Below, one piece after another: positions 1 to 6,180 of a stretch of DNA of 9,659 nt. Position numbers and translations under genes: made by a program. How positions within the stretch are numbered: position 1 is the first letter of the stretch; each line of letters starts with the position of its first letter. The notes beneath the pieces are model-generated. The model worked only from the letters and a program-made list of their open reading frames with translations, searched no databases and was not told the origin of the DNA. The stretch covers positions 1 to 9,659 of the forward strand of contig CAIRFY010000270.1 in NCBI GenBank assembly GCA_903877945.1, read 5' to 3'. The DNA is from an uncultured Oscillochloris sp. (GTDB lineage Bacteria > Chloroflexota > Chloroflexia > Chloroflexales > Chloroflexaceae).

Positions 1-36
1 AGTGCTGGCGATATGGTGGGCGCTTCGGTGTCTCCC

Positions 37-1821
37 CTAGGCCGCCTGCTCAGCAAACTGCAAATGGTAGAGCCGGTGGTAGAATCCGCCCTGTGCCAGC
101 AGCGCCTCGTGGCTGCCGTCCTCCACCACCGTGCCCTGGTGCAGCACAATGATCCGGTCTACGTGGCGGATCGTGCTCAGGCGGTGGGCGATCACAATGC
201 TCGTGCGTCCGTGCAGCATACGGGTCAGCGCGTCCTGGATCAGCGCCTCGGTGGCCGTGTCCACGCTGCTGGTGGCCTCGTCCAGAATGAGCAGCACCTC
301 AGGGTTAAAGGCCAGGGCGCGGGCAAAGGCCAGCAGTTGGCGCTGGCCGACCGACAGGTTCGAGCCGCGCTCGCGCACCTCATGGTCGTAGCCGCCCGGC
401 AGCCGCTCGATAAACACCGAGGCGTTCACGAGCTTGGCCGCCCAGCGCATGCGCTCGTCGCTGATCTCGTGGCTGTGCAGCCGGATGTTGCTGGCGATTG
501 TCCCCGAGAAGCAGACCGGATCCTGCGGCACGGCCGCCACGTGCCGCCGCAGATCGCCCTGGGCCAAATTGCGGATGTCCACCCCGTCAAGGAAGATTCC
601 GCCCTGCTGCACGTCGTAGAAGCGGGCCAGCAGGCCCACCGTCGAGCTCTTGCCCGCCCCGGTGGCCCCCACGATTGCCACCGACTGGCCCGCCGGGATG
701 CGGATGCTGATCCCCTTCAGCACTGGCTCATCCGGGTTATAGCCAAACACCACATTGCGGAACTCGATCTCGCCGCGCACCGGGCTAGGCAAGGCCACCG
801 GCTGCTCAGGGTCGCGCACATCCTCGGGCGTGTCCAGCACCCCGAAGATGCGCTCGGCAGAGGCCATGGCCGCCTGGAGGATGGTGTAGCGCTCGGCCAG
901 GTTGCGGATGGGCTGGAAGGCTCGCTCGGTATACTGCACGAAGGCCGCCAGCATACCCAGCGAGGCCCAGCCCGCCAGCACGCCCTGCCCGCCGCCGTAG
1001 AGTACCGCCGCCGTGCCCACAGCGGCCATCAGCCCCACCGACGGGAAGAACAGGGCGAAGATCAGGATCGAGCGCACGTTGGCCTGTAGGTACGCCTCGC
1101 TCAGTTCAGCGAAGTGAGCCTGACTGACCGCCTCGCGGTTGAAGAGTTGCGTTACCAGCACCCCGCCGATCTGCTCGTTCAGGTAGGCGTTGATCTTCGC
1201 CAGACGCTGCCGCACCACCCGGTAGGTGCTGCGCATAAAGCGCTGGTAGACTGCCACGATGACCGTCATCACCGGCAGTGTGGCGATGCTGATCAAGGCC
1301 AGCCGCCAGTTGAGCGCCAGCATAATCGTGATGATGCCAATCAGCGTGACCGTGTCGGCCACGATGGGTACCAGCCCTTGGGTCAGGAACTCGTTCAGCG
1401 CATCGACGTCATTCGTAATCCGGGTGAGCAGCCGACCCACCGGGTTGCGGTCGAAGAAACTCAAGCTCATGCGTTGGATGTGCCGGAAGATTGCTGTACG
1501 CATATCCTGCATCACCTGCTGGCCGACGCTGTTCATCACGTAGTTGTGGCTGTAGCGCAGGGCGAAGTTAGCGCCCAGCATGCCCGCGAAGATCGCGAAG
1601 ATCGGCCACAGGCCATCCAGGTGCCGCGCCGAGATTGGCCCGTCAATCGCCTGCTGCACCAGCAGCGGCGGGGCCAGGTCGGTCAGGGCCGCACCTAGCA
1701 GCATGGCCACGGCGACGGACAGCCGCTGCCAGTAGGGCACGACAAACACCGCCAGTCGGCGTACCAGCCGCCCGTCGTATGCCTTACCCAGAATCTCGTC
1801 GTTGTCGAAGCCTTGGGACAT
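37..1821 (-). CDS. ABC exporter half-transporter, consensus-site subunit
   Basis: This encodes a 594-residue protein with an N-terminal six-helix exporter membrane domain (about residues 22-310) and a C-terminal nucleotide-binding domain (about 350-590), the usual MsbA/BmrCD/TM287-288 layout and length. Visible motifs are Walker A GATGAGKS (385-392), Q-loop Q433, signature LSVGQ (489-493, second Gly of LSGGQ replaced by Val), Walker B with D514 and catalytic E515, and H-loop H546. It thus supplies an intact Walker B/His pair but a defective signature. I chose the start at 1821 because AGGGAGG lies four bases upstream; an extension to 1866 would be encoded by a tandem repeat. It follows its partner gene after 66 bases on the same strand, so the two are probably cotranscribed and heterodimerise in the cytoplasmic membrane. 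Substrate is unknown; lipid or drug export is the family range. Family assignment is certain; the heterodimer is inference from complementary motifs. Confidence 0.95.
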   Translation of the reverse strand: MSQGFDNDEILGKAYDGRLVRRLAVFVVPYWQRLSVAVAMLLGAALTDLAPPLLVQQAIDGPISARHLDGLWPIFAIFAGMLGANFALRYSHNYVMNSVGQQVMQDMRTAIFRHIQRMSLSFFDRNPVGRLLTRITNDVDALNEFLTQGLVPIVADTVTLIGIITIMLALNWRLALISIATLPVMTVIVAVYQRFMRSTYRVVRQRLAKINAYLNEQIGGVLVTQLFNREAVSQAHFAELSEAYLQANVRSILIFALFFPSVGLMAAVGTAAVLYGGGQGVLAGWASLGMLAAFVQYTERAFQPIRNLAERYTILQAAMASAERIFGVLDTPEDVRDPEQPVALPSPVRGEIEFRNVVFGYNPDEPVLKGISIRIPAGQSVAIVGATGAGKSSTVGLLARFYDVQQGGIFLDGVDIRNLAQGDLRRHVAAVPQDPVCFSGTIASNIRLHSHEISDERMRWAAKLVNASVFIERLPGGYDHEVRERGSNLSVGQRQLLAFARALAFNPEVLLILDEATSSVDTATEALIQDALTRMLHGRTSIVIAHRLSTIRHVDRIIVLHQGTVVEDGSHEALLAQGGFYHRLYHLQFAEQAA

Positions 1822-1837
1822 ATGGCCTCCCTGTCGG

Positions 1838-1865
1838 AAATGCAAAATGCAAAATGCAAAATGCA
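1838..1865. repeat. tandem heptamer AAATGCA x4 between the ABC genes
   Basis: Four uninterrupted copies of AAATGCA occupy 1838-1865, followed by an A run. The reverse complement of the unit recurs at 1880-1888 (ATTTTGCAT), so the last copy (ATGCAAAA, 1861-1868) can pair with TTTTGCAT at 1881-1888, which overlaps the stop codon of the upstream ABC gene. On the minus strand the repeat lies in the 66-base spacer between the two exporter genes, just ahead of the downstream ribosome-binding site. I recall similar heptamer arrays as spurious Cys/His/Phe/Leu-rich reading frames in several GC-rich phyla. A role is unknown. Confidence 0.9.
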
Positions 1866-1887
1866 AAAAAGCGACTCCGATTTTGCA

Positions 1888-3699
1888 TTACTCAGACATC
1901 TCCGACACCAGCAGCTCACGCCGGTACATTGCGGCGTAGCGCCCGCCGAGCCGCAGCAGCTCCTGGTGGTTGCCGCGCTCGACGATCCTCCCGCCCTCCA
2001 GCAGGATGATCTGGTTCGCGTCCTTTACCGTAGCAATGCGCTGGGCAATGATGATACTGGTGCGCCCGCGCATTACGTCGCGCAGGCCCGCCAATATCTG
2101 CGCTGCCGTGTGCGTATCCACGCTGCTCATCGCATCGTCCAGGATAAGTACCGCCGGATTGCGCATCACCGCACGGGCAATCGCCACCCGCTGCTTCTGT
2201 CCGCCCGAGAGCGTCACCCCGCGCTCGCCCACCATCGTCTCCATCCCGTCGGGGAACTGTGCCAGGTCGTTGCTCAGTCGCGAGATCGCCACGGCGTGAT
2301 CGAGCAGGCGATCATCCCCGGCACCTGCGGCGTCGCCCGCGCCGAAGGCCACATTCTCGCGTAGCGGCACGCTAAATAGGAAAGTCTCCTGGGGCACATA
2401 GGCGATGGCCCGGCGCAGGTCGGCCAGATCCACGTCGCGCACATCGACTCCGTCGAACAGCACCTCGCCCGCGTCAGTGTCGCGTACTCGGCCCAGCAGG
2501 TGAACAAGCGTCGTCTTGCCCGACCCGGTGGCCCCCACAATTGCCAGGGAGGTACCGGCGGGCACGCGGAAGGAGATCTCCTCCAGGAGCCACTCGGATG
2601 GCTGGTGGGCCACACCTATCAGGCGCTCGTCAGCCGTCGCGTGGTGATCGTCAGCCGTCGCCTCGTAGCGTATCCCCACCCCACGGAACTCAACATCGCC
2701 GTGTGGCTGGGGCATTGGCTGGGCGGTGGGGCGGCTGGCGATCTCAGGCTCGCGGCGCAAGACTTCGATCAGGCGGCCCATCGATGCGGCCGCCTGTTGG
2801 TAGAGACTGACCATCCAGCCGAGCATGATCATCGGGAAGGTAAGCAAGCCCAGGTAGGCGTTAAACTGCACGAGCTCGCCAATCGTCAGGCTACCGGCGG
2901 CCACCAGACGTCCGCCCACCAGTAGCACCAGAGCCGCCACCGTGCCCAGGGCCAGGGACATACTTGGCCAGAGCGCCCCACTCAGCAGCACGTAGCGCAG
3001 GTTCAACTGGCGGTAGCGCGCATTATCCTCGGCGAACACCGCGATCTCGGCCTGCTCTTGGGCGTATGCCTTGATTGTGCGAATGCCGCTGAAATTCTCC
3101 TGGGCGCGTGTCGAGATGTTGCCGAACTGATCCTGCACGCTCGTAAAGATCCGGCGCATGCGCCCGCCCACCACCACAAAGACGATGGTGGAGACGGGCA
3201 TAAGGAGCAACACCACCAGCGCCAGACTGACATTGATCGACAACATCAGGGCCGCCGCCGCGATAAAAGTCAGGACTGCCGTGGCCGTACCGTTCAGCCC
3301 GGCCCCAAGGAACTGGCGCACCGCGCTCAGGTCGTTTGTGGCGCGAGCCATCAGGTCGCCCGTGTGGTTATGTCCGAAGAAGCCTTGGTCGAGGCTCAGG
3401 TAGCGTTTGAACAGAGCGTCCCGCAGATCGTACTCAATCCTGTAGGCCGCGCCGGCAAACAGCATGCGCTGGATGAACTTGAAGGCACCGTCAACCAGCG
3501 CGACCACGACGATCAGCCCGCCAAACCTGAGCAGTCGCGGCATTTGCACGCCACCGATGCTGATCTCGTCTACGGCGAGGCGCAGCAGGTAGGGGCCGAT
3601 GGCGCTCACACTCGCGCCCACGGCAGCGCAGAGGAGCCCAATGATCAGCATAACGCGGTAGCGCGCCAGAGAAGGCAGCAGGTGGCGTAAATGGGACAT
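1888..3699 (-). CDS. ABC exporter half-transporter, degenerate-site subunit
   Basis: This encodes a 603-residue half-transporter with a membrane domain (about residues 14-310) and a nucleotide-binding domain (about 335-600). Walker A GATGSGKTT (389-397), Q437 and a perfect signature LSGGQ (497-501) are intact. The residue after Walker B D521 is D522 instead of catalytic Glu, and the H-loop His is Gln (Q553). In known heterodimeric exporters (TM287/288, TmrAB, BmrCD) exactly this subunit type makes the degenerate site. The missing Glu and His of this protein and the weak signature of its neighbour fall in the same composite site. There is an unusual insert of about 20 residues after the A-loop Tyr345 (about 346-370). 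The start at 3699 fits the family N-terminus and has GGAG nine bases upstream; the open frame extends further to 4266 but would run over the promoter region and pufB. It is probably first gene of a two-gene operon. Confidence 0.94.
   Translation of the reverse strand: MSHLRHLLPSLARYRVMLIIGLLCAAVGASVSAIGPYLLRLAVDEISIGGVQMPRLLRFGGLIVVVALVDGAFKFIQRMLFAGAAYRIEYDLRDALFKRYLSLDQGFFGHNHTGDLMARATNDLSAVRQFLGAGLNGTATAVLTFIAAAALMLSINVSLALVVLLLMPVSTIVFVVVGGRMRRIFTSVQDQFGNISTRAQENFSGIRTIKAYAQEQAEIAVFAEDNARYRQLNLRYVLLSGALWPSMSLALGTVAALVLLVGGRLVAAGSLTIGELVQFNAYLGLLTFPMIMLGWMVSLYQQAAASMGRLIEVLRREPEIASRPTAQPMPQPHGDVEFRGVGIRYEATADDHHATADERLIGVAHQPSEWLLEEISFRVPAGTSLAIVGATGSGKTTLVHLLGRVRDTDAGEVLFDGVDVRDVDLADLRRAIAYVPQETFLFSVPLRENVAFGAGDAAGAGDDRLLDHAVAISRLSNDLAQFPDGMETMVGERGVTLSGGQKQRVAIARAVMRNPAVLILDDAMSSVDTHTAAQILAGLRDVMRGRTSIIIAQRIATVKDANQIILLEGGRIVERGNHQELLRLGGRYAAMYRRELLVSEMSE
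2628..2661. repeat. 13-nt direct repeat within the ABC nucleotide-binding domain
   Basis: CGTCAGCCGTCGC occurs at 2628-2640 and again at 2649-2661, a 21-base period. In the protein it gives the two ATAD segments within the insert at about residues 347-357 (ATAD, DHH, ATADE). The in-frame period suggests a tandem duplication that lengthened the loop behind the A-loop tyrosine. Confidence 0.8.
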
Positions 3700-3776
3700 A
3701 AGCTCATGCTCCGTCACACACGTGGGGTCTGGCACCGGATGTGAACACCGAAGGCACCCGACGGGGCGCAGGGGGC

Positions 3777-3785
3777 AGTATAGCA
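3777..3785 (-). promoter_or_regulatory. extended -10 promoter for the ABC exporter genes
   Basis: Read on the minus strand, this site is TG-C-TATACT, an extended -10 element one base off the TATAAT consensus. It lies about 78 bases upstream of the chosen start at 3699, giving a leader of roughly 70 bases. I see no good -35 hexamer 16-18 bases upstream, which is tolerated in extended -10 promoters. Its placement in a divergent spacer supports it. Confidence 0.55.
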
Positions 3786-3833
3786 TTGGTGTGTGGCCTT
3801 GTAGTCGCTCTGGCGGCGGAAGGCGAGGGGCGA

Positions 3834-3848
3834 GGATGATGGTCATCC
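3834..3848. promoter_or_regulatory. inverted repeat GGATGA-TGG-TCATCC, candidate operator upstream of pufB
   Basis: A perfect 6-3-6 palindrome is centred at 3841, about 71 bases before the expected pufB transcription start near 3912. It sits between the divergent exporter and pufB promoters. A wider alternative pairing, CGGCGGA (3824-3830) with TCCGCCG (3846-3852), shares its right arm. The position suits an upstream activator, but no regulator can be named. Confidence 0.4.
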
Positions 3849-3876
3849 GCCGTGAAAAGTGTTTAAAAGCAAACGA

Positions 3877-3905
3877 TTGACAAATTTTGTTGACTCCTAT
3901 ATAAT
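3877..3905 (+). promoter_or_regulatory. consensus sigma70-type promoter of the puf operon
   Basis: TTGACA (3877-3882) is followed after exactly 17 bases by TATAAT (3900-3905), a perfect match to both housekeeping hexamers, within an AT-rich island in otherwise GC-rich DNA. Transcription would begin near 3912. The spacer opens with a palindrome, ACAAA-T-TTTGT (3880-3890), that overlaps the -35 element and resembles a site at the second promoter before pufC. TTGTTG (3887-3892) and CAACAA (3909-3914) form a further inverted repeat around the -10. Such a strong promoter fits the high antenna-protein demand and suggests control by repression or by an anti-activator device. Confidence 0.85.
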
Positions 3906-3911
3906 TTGCAA

Positions 3912-4059
3912 CAACATAAGACGTTTGATCCTCAATACTTCGTTCGTTCATAGCCGTCCACCCAAATGGGCGGTCTGGGACGCAGATAGCAGCCAGGCGC
4001 GCTGGCCGTACCTGGTATTCGCCTTGGACTAAGGTCTTGTAGCAAGTGGAGGTTCGCCC
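3912..4059 (+). promoter_or_regulatory. pufB 5' leader, about 148 nt
   Basis: The non-coding leader between the predicted start of transcription and pufB holds a short palindrome TTGA-TCC-TCAA (3925-3935) and small potential hairpins, for example GCCAG-GCGCG-CTGGC. It ends with TGGAGG (4047-4052), seven bases before the pufB ATG. I recognise no riboswitch family. Confidence 0.4.
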
Positions 4060-4230
4060 ATGCGCGACGACGACGATCTGGTACCAACCCGCTGGCGCTC
4101 GCTGTTCAACAACCAGGACTGGCTGATGCACGACATCATGGTCAAGACGTTCTGGGCCTTCGGTGTAATCGCGGCTGTTGCTCACCTTGCCGTATGGCTC
4201 TGGCGTCCTTGGCTGAACGCCGGTATCTAA
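4060..4230 (+). CDS. pufB: B808-866 light-harvesting complex beta subunit
   Basis: This 56-residue protein is the beta polypeptide of the membrane core antenna that passes excitation to the reaction centre. The N-terminus MRDDDDLVPTRW and the segment FNNQDWLMHDI closely match the Chloroflexus aurantiacus beta subunit as I recall it. The conserved His42 in the membrane helix (about residues 27-48, AVAH motif) ligates the B866 bacteriochlorophyll; His24 at the cytoplasmic border fits the B808 site region. The C-terminal WLWRPWL motif is typical of beta chains. The start has TGGAGG seven bases upstream. It is first in the puf operon, followed by pufA after 84 bases, and driven by the consensus promoter at 3877. 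The gene is small enough to be missed by automatic calling. Confidence 0.96.
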   Translation: MRDDDDLVPTRWRSLFNNQDWLMHDIMVKTFWAFGVIAAVAHLAVWLWRPWLNAGI

Positions 4231-4314
4231 GTCGTGGGTGGCATGTGCGGTATGAGCAGCCCACACTCTGCTCTGTCGACATGTCCTCGATAGAAATGTC
4301 TAGGAGGGTCTGCT

Positions 4315-4497
4315 ATGCCCCCTCGCAGTCCGGTTCGCACAAACATCGTGATCTTCACGATCCTCGGCTTTGTGGTCGCCCTGCTGATTCACTTCGTCGT
4401 ACTCAGTTCGGTGCGCTACAACTGGTTTGATAGCTTGACGCCTCAGGGTCTGCCCGGTGCCTCGATCATGGTTATGCTGGCCTACCTCGGCTTTTAG
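4315..4497 (+). CDS. pufA: B808-866 light-harvesting complex alpha subunit (precursor)
   Basis: This 60-residue protein is the alpha partner of PufB in the core antenna ring. The stretch RSPVRTNIVIFTILGF followed by VVALLIHF is nearly identical to the C. aurantiacus alpha subunit as I remember it. His26 (ALLIH) is the expected bacteriochlorophyll ligand, and Y35-N36-W37 follows the helix. The chain continues past the usual mature end with a hydrophobic tail of about 13 residues (48-60, GASIMVMLAYLGF). The C. aurantiacus precursor also has a C-terminal extension that is removed, so cleavage near residue 47 is likely here, though the sequence differs. AGGAGG (4302-4307) lies seven bases before the ATG. 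A strong intercistronic hairpin follows at 4550. Confidence 0.95.
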   Translation: MPPRSPVRTNIVIFTILGFVVALLIHFVVLSSVRYNWFDSLTPQGLPGASIMVMLAYLGF

Positions 4498-4549
4498 CGG
4501 AGCAGACAGCCACGTGCCGGCGCTGTCGCCGACAGATGAGTAGACAGAA

Positions 4550-4586
4550 CAACAACCGCCGGCAGGCCATCTGCTGGCGGTTGTTG
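4550..4586 (+). promoter_or_regulatory. intercistronic hairpin between pufA and pufC
   Basis: CAACAACCGCCGGCAG (4550-4565) pairs with 4571-4586 over 16 positions with a single G-U wobble and a five-base loop. No T-run follows, so it is a poor intrinsic terminator. By analogy with the stabilising hairpin after pufBA in Rhodobacter, it may protect the antenna mRNA 3' end and set antenna expression above pufC. A smaller stem, CGGCG-CTGT-CGCCG, precedes it at 4518-4531. Confidence 0.75.
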
Positions 4587-4611
4587 CCTATCAGGGTGGC
4601 TGTACAGAGTC

Positions 4612-4637
4612 AATTTTGCACATAAGAACAAAATTTG
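4612..4637. promoter_or_regulatory. inverted repeat before the pufC promoter, candidate operator
   Basis: AATTTTG (4612-4618) and CAAAATT (4629-4635) are inverted around ten bases; with one inserted T the arms extend to GTCAATTTTG and CAAAATTTGAC. The right arm contains CAAA-A-TTTG (4629-4637), overlapping the -35 of the pufC promoter. Its complement CAAATTTTG occurs at 3881-3889 in the pufB promoter. This points to one regulator acting on both promoters. Confidence 0.45.
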
Positions 4638-4663
4638 ACCTTGTAAAGCGTCTCGTGTATACT
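4635..4663 (+). promoter_or_regulatory. second puf promoter, upstream of pufC
   Basis: TTGACC (4635-4640) and TATACT (4658-4663) are separated by exactly 17 bases; each is one base off consensus. Transcription would start near 4670, giving pufC a leader of about 159 bases. This would let pufC (and perhaps bchG and bchP) be expressed apart from the antenna genes, downstream of the pufA hairpin. Confidence 0.75.
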
Positions 4664-4664
4664 T

Positions 4665-4678
4665 GGGCGGTACCGCCC
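4665..4678. promoter_or_regulatory. 14-bp perfect palindrome at the predicted pufC transcription start
   Basis: GGGCGGTACCGCCC is self-complementary over all 14 bases and begins two bases after the -10 element, covering the expected +1. A protein bound here would block initiation. A zero-length loop makes it a better DNA-binding site than an RNA hairpin. No known regulator can be assigned from the sequence. Confidence 0.45.
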
Positions 4679-4828
4679 TGCCTTCAAGGCGCTCCACGCC
4701 AGCATGTCACTCCACCCGCCTTTGACGGGGGGCAGGTGACTCACCGTACCACCTGCGGATGTATGTCGGAGCCGGCTCCGCAGTGCGCGGCATCACCGGG
4801 CTGCTGACCTGGAGTTGAGGAGACTCCC
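4679..4828 (+). promoter_or_regulatory. structured pufC 5' leader
   Basis: No gene is seen here. The leader can form a stem GCAGGTG (4732-4738) with CACCTGC (4750-4756), and it contains a 14-bp perfect palindrome CGGAGCCGGCTCCG (4767-4780). A competing stem joins CTGCGGA with TCCGCAG across the palindrome, so alternative folds are possible. It ends with GAGGAG (4817-4822), six bases before the pufC ATG. Confidence 0.4.
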
Positions 4829-6097
4829 ATGCAATCGTCGACTCGGCCAAACGATCGACAGACGGCGATTTTTGTCTCGGTGGCCGTGGGCATTTTTGTA
4901 GCCGTGGTTACCACCGCGACCTTCTACTGGGTCTATGACCTAGCCCTCGGCAAAGAGCGCGCCGCTGCCACCATTGTCGCAAAGGCGGTCTGGAGCCCCA
5001 GTGACGGTGCCAAGGTGATCACTGGAGCTCAGCCAAACGTCCCGACCGATGGGCGCGCACCCTGGCTCGGTAAGGATGCCTGGATTGCAGGCGTTCAGGC
5101 TGGGCAGGGCTGGGTTACCATTAACCCGAACCCGGTCAATGTCCAAGTACTCGTGGGTATGAACTCGGCTCAGATCTGGACGTTTATGCAGCAGTATGTC
5201 GCCGGTGGGCTCGGTGTGGGCTGCCAGTACTGCCACGACATTAACAACTTTTCTGCAGATACGTATCCCCAGAAGGTCACCGCCCGGAACATGATGTACC
5301 TGGTGAGCGACCTGAATACGAACTTCGTCCTCAAGGTGCCGAACTGGCGCGGTAACTATGTCCAGTGCGCCACCTGCCACAACAGCCGCCCCATGGGCCT
5401 TGAGGCGTTCGGCACGCAGTTCGTCAATAGTGTCCCGCCCATTAAAGTGACGGTCGATCCCCTTGACGCAGCGGGAAAGCCGATCACCGACCCGACCAAG
5501 AAGCCAGCCGCGATCCAGAGCAAGGTCAAGCTGCAAGAGGCTATCCTCTACTACATCTATAACTATCAGGTCTGGAGTGCCTACGACCCGGCTGTCCCGG
5601 ACAGTGGCCGTGGCTCGCTGGCCCTGGAGTATAAGGGCGGGCGCACCCAGGATCAGGTGACCAACAACCAGAACGTGATGAACTACATGGGCTGGAGCCT
5701 GGGGATTGGCTGTAACTACTGCCATAACTCGCGCAACTTTAAGGCATATGAGACAAACCCCGTCAGCAATGTGACGAACCCGATTTACGCCTTCAACAAG
5801 CGTAAGGCCCAGCAGATGTTGCTGATGACTTCGTGGATCCAGGCGAACTGGACAACCTATGGCGCAATTGCGAAGCCGACGATCCCGACTGCACTTGAGG
5901 GCGGCGCGAGCAAGTTCTCTTATCAGAAGATTAACGGGCAGTACTACAATGTGCCCGGCTGCTTTACCTGCCACCAGGGTTACAATAACATTGATGGTAT
6001 CAGCGTGCCGAGGGCGGCGATGAACCAGGCGTCCTTTAAGGATCTGGGCGATGCTGGCCAGATCATCTTCCCGCAGGCGCTGCGCGGCGGACAGTAA
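4829..6097 (+). CDS. pufC: photosynthetic reaction-centre tetraheme cytochrome c-554
   Basis: This 422-residue protein is the reaction-centre bound cytochrome that reduces the oxidised special pair on the periplasmic face and receives electrons from auracyanin. One N-terminal membrane segment (about residues 12-37) serves as an uncleaved anchor; there is no lipobox cysteine. Four CXXCH heme-binding motifs are present: CQYCH (132-136), CATCH (180-184), CNYCH (295-299) and CFTCH (378-382). The only histidines in the chain are these four proximal ligands, so a bis-His heme like heme 4 of Blastochloris viridis cannot form. Likely distal Met ligands lie before the motifs (M120, M155 or M156, M284) and, for the fourth, M330 or M333. 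GAGGAG precedes the start by six bases. It follows pufA by 331 bases and has its own promoter, and an intrinsic terminator follows directly. The length matches the Chloroflexus protein. Confidence 0.97.
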   Translation: MQSSTRPNDRQTAIFVSVAVGIFVAVVTTATFYWVYDLALGKERAAATIVAKAVWSPSDGAKVITGAQPNVPTDGRAPWLGKDAWIAGVQAGQGWVTINPNPVNVQVLVGMNSAQIWTFMQQYVAGGLGVGCQYCHDINNFSADTYPQKVTARNMMYLVSDLNTNFVLKVPNWRGNYVQCATCHNSRPMGLEAFGTQFVNSVPPIKVTVDPLDAAGKPITDPTKKPAAIQSKVKLQEAILYYIYNYQVWSAYDPAVPDSGRGSLALEYKGGRTQDQVTNNQNVMNYMGWSLGIGCNYCHNSRNFKAYETNPVSNVTNPIYAFNKRKAQQMLLMTSWIQANWTTYGAIAKPTIPTALEGGASKFSYQKINGQYYNVPGCFTCHQGYNNIDGISVPRAAMNQASFKDLGDAGQIIFPQALRGGQ

Positions 6098-6111
6098 TCC
6101 TCTCGGGAGTG

Positions 6112-6146
6112 TGGCGGGACGCCTGGGGCGTCCCGCCATGTTTTTT
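6112..6146 (+). terminator. intrinsic terminator after pufC
   Basis: TGGCGGGACGCC (6112-6123) pairs perfectly with GGCGTCCCGCCA (6127-6138) around a TGG loop, followed by TG and six T residues (6141-6146). It is a textbook Rho-independent terminator 15 bases after the pufC stop. It lies only 34 bases before bchG on the same strand, so bchG and bchP are probably transcribed by partial read-through. Confidence 0.9.
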
Positions 6147-6180
6147 ATCCCCCCCCTGATCGAATGAAATGAGACCTCCC

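Noticed and set aside
13..1089. A 358-codon plus-strand frame opposite the first ABC gene
   Set aside because: The minus strand encodes a complete exporter nucleotide-binding domain here.
1838..1865. CRISPR-like array
   Set aside because: The units are 7 bases long and have no spacers; it is a simple tandem repeat.
3700..4266. N-terminal extension of the second ABC protein up to 4266
   Set aside because: It would run through both divergent promoters and antisense across pufB, and it adds low-quality sequence before a normal exporter N-terminus with its own ribosome-binding site.
4550..4586. Intrinsic terminator after pufA
   Set aside because: The stem is strong, but the bases that follow (CCTATCAGGG) contain no T-run, so mRNA stabilisation is the better reading.
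4940..6139. A 399-codon open frame antisense to pufC
   Set aside because: It is a shadow of a GC-rich gene. The sense strand has four CXXCH motifs, a membrane anchor and a ribosome-binding site, while the antisense product shows no recognisable domain.
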